Source: Coriobacteriia bacterium (lineage in GTDB: Bacteria; Actinomycetota; Coriobacteriia; Anaerosomatales; PALSA-660). From it: DNA of 35,307 nucleotides. The notes under the pieces were generated by a model. That model saw nothing but the letters and a program-made list of their open reading frames with translations. It did not search any database and was not told where the DNA came from. The stretch spans positions 1 through 35,307 of the forward strand of contig JANYAK010000023.1 in the NCBI GenBank assembly GCA_025361335.1, in the 5' to 3' direction. Every line of letters starts with the position of its first letter. Position 1 is the stretch's first letter. Of this stretch, positions 32,019 to 35,307 are shown piece by piece. Made by a program: the position numbers and the translations under genes.

Positions 32019-35000
32019 GTGAGCGCACCGGTCGAGGCGTATTTCGCACAACTGCGTGGCATCCGTGCGTCCGGGGCCGGGGTGGCTGAGACCACCTACT
32101 ACCCGGCGGTGAAGTCGCTGCTCGACGACGTCGGCAAGCACCTCAAGCCGAAGGTCACCGCACTCATGCAGCTGCGCAACGCCGGCGCGGGCATCCCGGA
32201 CGGTGGGCTCTTCACTGCGGGGCAGCTTAAGGGCTGGGAGCCGGGCGTCGATCCGCTGGCGGGACAGATGCCACAGCGCGGCGCCATCGAGGTCAAGGGC
32301 ACCGCTGACGATGCGTTTGCGGTCGCGAAGTCCGAGCAGGTCGCTCGCTACGTCGAGCGCTACGGGCTCGTGCTCGTGACCAACCTGCGCGACTTCGTGC
32401 TCGTGGGCCGCAGCGCCGACGGGTCGGGCGTTCGCGAACTCGAGTCGTGCCGCTTGGCCGAGACCGAGGCGGGCTTCTGGGCGAAAGTCGCCCAACCGCG
32501 CAAGTATGCGGAGGCCGCCGGCGAGGGCCTGCTGGAGTTCCTGCGCCGAGCGCTTCTGCACGACGCACCACTCACCGACCCGAAGGACGTCGCTTGGTTC
32601 CTCGCGAGCTACGCGCGCACCGCGCGCCTGCGCTTGGAGCAGAAGCACGAGTTGCCCGCGCTCGATCAGCTGCGCAGCCAGCTCGAGGAGTCGCTCGGCC
32701 TGAAGTTCGAGGGTGAGAAGGGCGACCACTTCTTCCGATCCACGCTGGTGCAGACACTCTTCTATGGCATGTTCGCGAGCTGGGTTCTGTGGGCGCGCGA
32801 CCGCGATCACACGCGCGAGATCCCGTGGGACCAACGCTTCCAGTGGGAGACGGCCACCGCCACCCTGCACGTACCGATGGTCTACGAGCTCTTCCGCCAG
32901 TTCGCCGACGTGCGCCAGCTCGGTGCGCTCGGCATCTCCGAGGTGCTCGAGTGGGCCGAGGAGGTCATCTGGCGGATCGACCGCAAGGCGTTCTTCGAGA
33001 AGTTCCGCGAGGACCACGCAGTGCAGTACTTCTACGAGCCGTTCCTTGAGGCGTTCGACCCGCAGCTGCGTAAGGAGCTCGGTGTCTGGTACACGCCGGA
33101 CGAGGTCGTCAAGTACATGGTCGCGCGCGTGGACACCGTGCTGCGCGAGGAACTCGGCATCGCCGACGGTCTGGCCGACCCGTCCGTGGTTGTACTCGAC
33201 CCGTGCTGCGGCACCGGTGCCTATCTCGTGGAGGTGCTGCGCAAGATCGACGAGACGCTCACCGCGAAGGGCGCTGACGCGCTGACCCGCAACGACGTGA
33301 AGCAAGCCGCGATGCATCGCGTCATCGGCTTCGAGATCATGCCGGCGCCGTTCGTGGTGGCGCACCTGCAGATGGGCATCCTGCTCGCCGAACTCGGCGT
33401 ACCGCTGAAGGACGCGGACGAGCGCGCCGCGGTGTATCTGACGAACGCGCTCACGGGTTGGGGCGACGGCGGAGTGACGCCGCCGAAGGATAAGCGCGTC
33501 GGGGAGGGGCAGTTGCACTCGACGGTGCTGTTCCCCGAGTTCGCCGAGGAGCGGGACGCGGCGGATCGGATCAAGAGGGACGAGCAGATTCTCGTTGTGA
33601 TCGGCAACCCGCCGTACAACGGGTTCGCTGGGCTGGCGGTCGACGAGGAGCGGGACCTGACCGAGGTCTATCGGACAGCGAAGCGGACTGCGGCCCCGCA
33701 GGGGCGCGGCTTCAATGACTTGTACGCCAGATTCCTGCGAATCGCGGAGCGTCAAATCGCCGAGCGCTCGGGGCGAGGCGTCGCATGCCTCATCACGAAC
33801 TACTCGTGGCTCGACGGGCTGTCGTTCACGGGGATGAGAGAGCGCTTCTTGGACGGGTTCGACCGCATCTGGATCGACAACCTAAACGGCGACAAGTATA
33901 GGTCAGGGAAGACCACGCCCTGCGGTGACCCAGACCCGAGTGTCTTCTCAACCGCTCGCAACCGCGAAGGAATCCAAGTGGGCACAGCAATCGGGCTCAT
34001 GGTCCGTTCGGCAGGTCTATCTACGAAGAGCATTGACTATCGGGATCTGTGGGGAGCGAGCAAGCTAGGAGTCCTGGATTCGGATGCGGCGAATCCGCGC
34101 GCAATGGAATACCAGACGGTTGACCCGGACCCCGCTGTCGGCTTCCCCTTCTCTCCGGTGAGTGTCGCCCCCGGCTATCTGCGATGGCCACGAATCACAG
34201 AGGTGTTCGCCTGGCGCTCGCCGGGGGTCACCACGAGTCGGGACCAGGCTTTGGTCGACATCGACTTGGAGCGCTTGCACGCGCGGATGAGCGTCTACTT
34301 CGATTCGGATCAGTCCATGCAGCACGTCTCTTCGGTGGCACCGTCACTCGCGGTCTCCACAGGTCGGTTCGACCACGTCGCCGTGAGGCGCACTCTCCTT
34401 GCGATGGGGCGCGAGAGCGGCATGTTCGAGAAGTACGCGTATCGGCCGTTTGATGACCGGTGGGTGTACTGGCATCCGCACACGAAACTGCTCGACGAGA
34501 AGCGCGAAGGACTGGCCGCCGCCGTGGCCGCAGGCAGTCTCGTGTTCACGTGCCGTCAGAAGGCCGAGCGCCAGACCGAAGGGAGCCCCTTCTACATCAC
34601 GAATGCGCTGCCCGACTGGCACCTGACTCGTCCGGGGAGCGTCTGCTTCCCAATCAGGCCGACCATTCCGGGAGCGCTCTTCGATACGCCCATCGGCTTG
34701 ACTGACCGAGCGACGGTTTGGGCCGAGGAGACCGGCAACGACGTCCTGTCGAGTCAAGACAGCCTGTGGTTCCACACTGTCGCGGTCGGGCACTCACCCA
34801 CTTACCTCGCGGAGAATGCAGATGCTGTCCGGCAGGACTGGCCGCGCATACCGCTGCCCGTTGCCATTGCTGCCCTCGAATACTCGGCCCGCTTGGGACG
34901 ATGGGTGTCCGACCTGCTGAGCGGCTCCAGCACGGTCACGGGCGATTCGGGCGAATCACGCGTCTCAACGGCACCCCGAATTGGCGTGTTGACTCGCATT

Positions 35001-35307
35001 GGCGCGCGTACTCTCGATCCCGCGACAGATCTCGCGGTTACTGCCCGTTGGGGCATCGCCGGCAAGGGCGGCATCACAATGCCCTCCACCGGCAAGCTGA
35101 ACGAGCGCGCCTACACCGACGACGAGCACGCCGCCATCGCCGAGGGCGCCGAGCCGCTTGGCCTGACCGCCGACCAGGCGATCGCCCTCCTCGGCGAGAC
35201 CTGCTTCGACATCTACCTCAACGACGTCGCGTACTGGCGCTGCGTGCCGGCCAACGTGTGGCGCTACACGATAGGCGGCTACCAGGTCATCAAGAAGTGG
35301 CTGAGCT
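32019..35307 (+). CDS. Type ISP/IIG-like restriction-modification enzyme (partial, runs off the right edge)
   Basis: At least 1096 residues are visible and the frame is open at the edge. The N-terminal part has a PD-(D/E)xK-type nuclease motif: Asp61 in IPDGG, Glu91-Val-Lys93, then Gln107 and Tyr111 in a QxxxY arrangement. After a helical region, an N6-adenine methylase follows, with motif I DPCCGTGAYL (about 395-404) and motif IV NPPY (about 529-532). The C-terminal half is the specificity region, with YRPFDDRWVYW near residue 808, as in the type ISP C-terminal family. No helicase motor is seen, unlike LlaGI-type enzymes. From family length, probably only a few dozen residues are missing. 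Codons at about 33850-35040 are visibly less GC-rich. Confidence 0.88.
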   Translation, partial: MSAPVEAYFAQLRGIRASGAGVAETTYYPAVKSLLDDVGKHLKPKVTALMQLRNAGAGIPDGGLFTAGQLKGWEPGVDPLAGQMPQRGAIEVKGTADDAFAVAKSEQVARYVERYGLVLVTNLRDFVLVGRSADGSGVRELESCRLAETEAGFWAKVAQPRKYAEAAGEGLLEFLRRALLHDAPLTDPKDVAWFLASYARTARLRLEQKHELPALDQLRSQLEESLGLKFEGEKGDHFFRSTLVQTLFYGMFASWVLWARDRDHTREIPWDQRFQWETATATLHVPMVYELFRQFADVRQLGALGISEVLEWAEEVIWRIDRKAFFEKFREDHAVQYFYEPFLEAFDPQLRKELGVWYTPDEVVKYMVARVDTVLREELGIADGLADPSVVVLDPCCGTGAYLVEVLRKIDETLTAKGADALTRNDVKQAAMHRVIGFEIMPAPFVVAHLQMGILLAELGVPLKDADERAAVYLTNALTGWGDGGVTPPKDKRVGEGQLHSTVLFPEFAEERDAADRIKRDEQILVVIGNPPYNGFAGLAVDEERDLTEVYRTAKRTAAPQGRGFNDLYARFLRIAERQIAERSGRGVACLITNYSWLDGLSFTGMRERFLDGFDRIWIDNLNGDKYRSGKTTPCGDPDPSVFSTARNREGIQVGTAIGLMVRSAGLSTKSIDYRDLWGASKLGVLDSDAANPRAMEYQTVDPDPAVGFPFSPVSVAPGYLRWPRITEVFAWRSPGVTTSRDQALVDIDLERLHARMSVYFDSDQSMQHVSSVAPSLAVSTGRFDHVAVRRTLLAMGRESGMFEKYAYRPFDDRWVYWHPHTKLLDEKREGLAAAVAAGSLVFTCRQKAERQTEGSPFYITNALPDWHLTRPGSVCFPIRPTIPGALFDTPIGLTDRATVWAEETGNDVLSSQDSLWFHTVAVGHSPTYLAENADAVRQDWPRIPLPVAIAALEYSARLGRWVSDLLSGSSTVTGDSGESRVSTAPRIGVLTRIGARTLDPATDLAVTARWGIAGKGGITMPSTGKLNERAYTDDEHAAIAEGAEPLGLTADQAIALLGETCFDIYLNDVAYWRCVPANVWRYTIGGYQVIKKWLS

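Noticed and set aside
30170-32095. Long minus-strand frame overlapping the ABC-2 transporter genes
   Set aside because: Its product is low-complexity Arg/Ala/Gly sequence. The ATPase and permease frames carry all the recognisable motifs.
32001-33755. A 584-residue minus-strand frame opposite the restriction-modification gene
   Set aside because: It is the antisense of the nuclease-methylase gene, whose plus frame has conserved methylase and nuclease motifs.

Overview
The DNA is visibly GC-rich, with G or C in most third codon positions and frequent GTG and TTG starts. Rubrerythrin, a SulP carrier, many DMT and ABC transporters and a TIGR00300-type ornithine cyclodeaminase-like protein suit a high-GC actinobacterium, possibly an anaerobic or microaerophilic lineage such as Coriobacteriia. 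That placement is inference from gene content; no rRNA or other phylogenetic marker is present. I found no tRNA, rRNA or CRISPR array, and no gene-free stretch longer than about 300 bases.

Layout. Positions 1-136 look like the end of an insertion sequence: the first codons of a minus-strand ORF plus a pair of imperfect 30-bp direct repeats. Positions 217-3473 hold a MacB/LolD-type ABC exporter (ATPase and a double-FtsX permease, coupled by a GTGA overlap). Positions 3553-6058 hold the TIGR00300 protein, a convergent protein of unknown function, and a LiaF-like membrane protein. Positions 6251-8028 hold a small membrane protein coupled by an ATGA overlap to a PAS histidine kinase whose N-box asparagine is replaced by histidine. 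A LysR regulator diverges from a tiny single-helix membrane protein (9022/9073-9174). Rubrerythrin, RsgA, a PAS-GGDEF diguanylate cyclase, a DMT exporter, a nitroreductase-like protein, a small membrane protein, a SulP-STAS carrier and an Ada-like DNA repair protein follow to 17217.

Positions 17489-26458 look like one envelope or exopolysaccharide locus. A plus-strand operon encodes a polyprenyl-phosphate-type GT2, a Wzx/MurJ-like flippase and a YdjC/ChbG-type deacetylase. It runs tail-to-tail (7-bp overlap) into a minus-strand pair: a GT39-like membrane glycosyltransferase, then an 883-residue protein that joins a cellulose-synthase-like GT2 to a GH26 glycoside hydrolase. A separate secreted GH26 protein diverges from this pair. 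The two GH26 domains are clearly related and both keep their catalytic glutamates. Together they suggest a pathway that makes, exports, deacetylates and trims a beta-linked polymer, with synthase and hydrolase on one chain. This is the most striking item in the window.

Positions 26555-31884 carry ordinary accessory metabolism and transport: a PLP-dependent cysteine synthase-like enzyme, a second DMT exporter, a DinB-like protein, an alpha/beta hydrolase and an ABC-2 exporter. From 32019 to the right edge runs an incomplete single-chain restriction-modification enzyme of the type ISP/IIG kind (nuclease, N6-adenine methylase, specificity region). Its specificity region has visibly lower GC than the rest of the gene.
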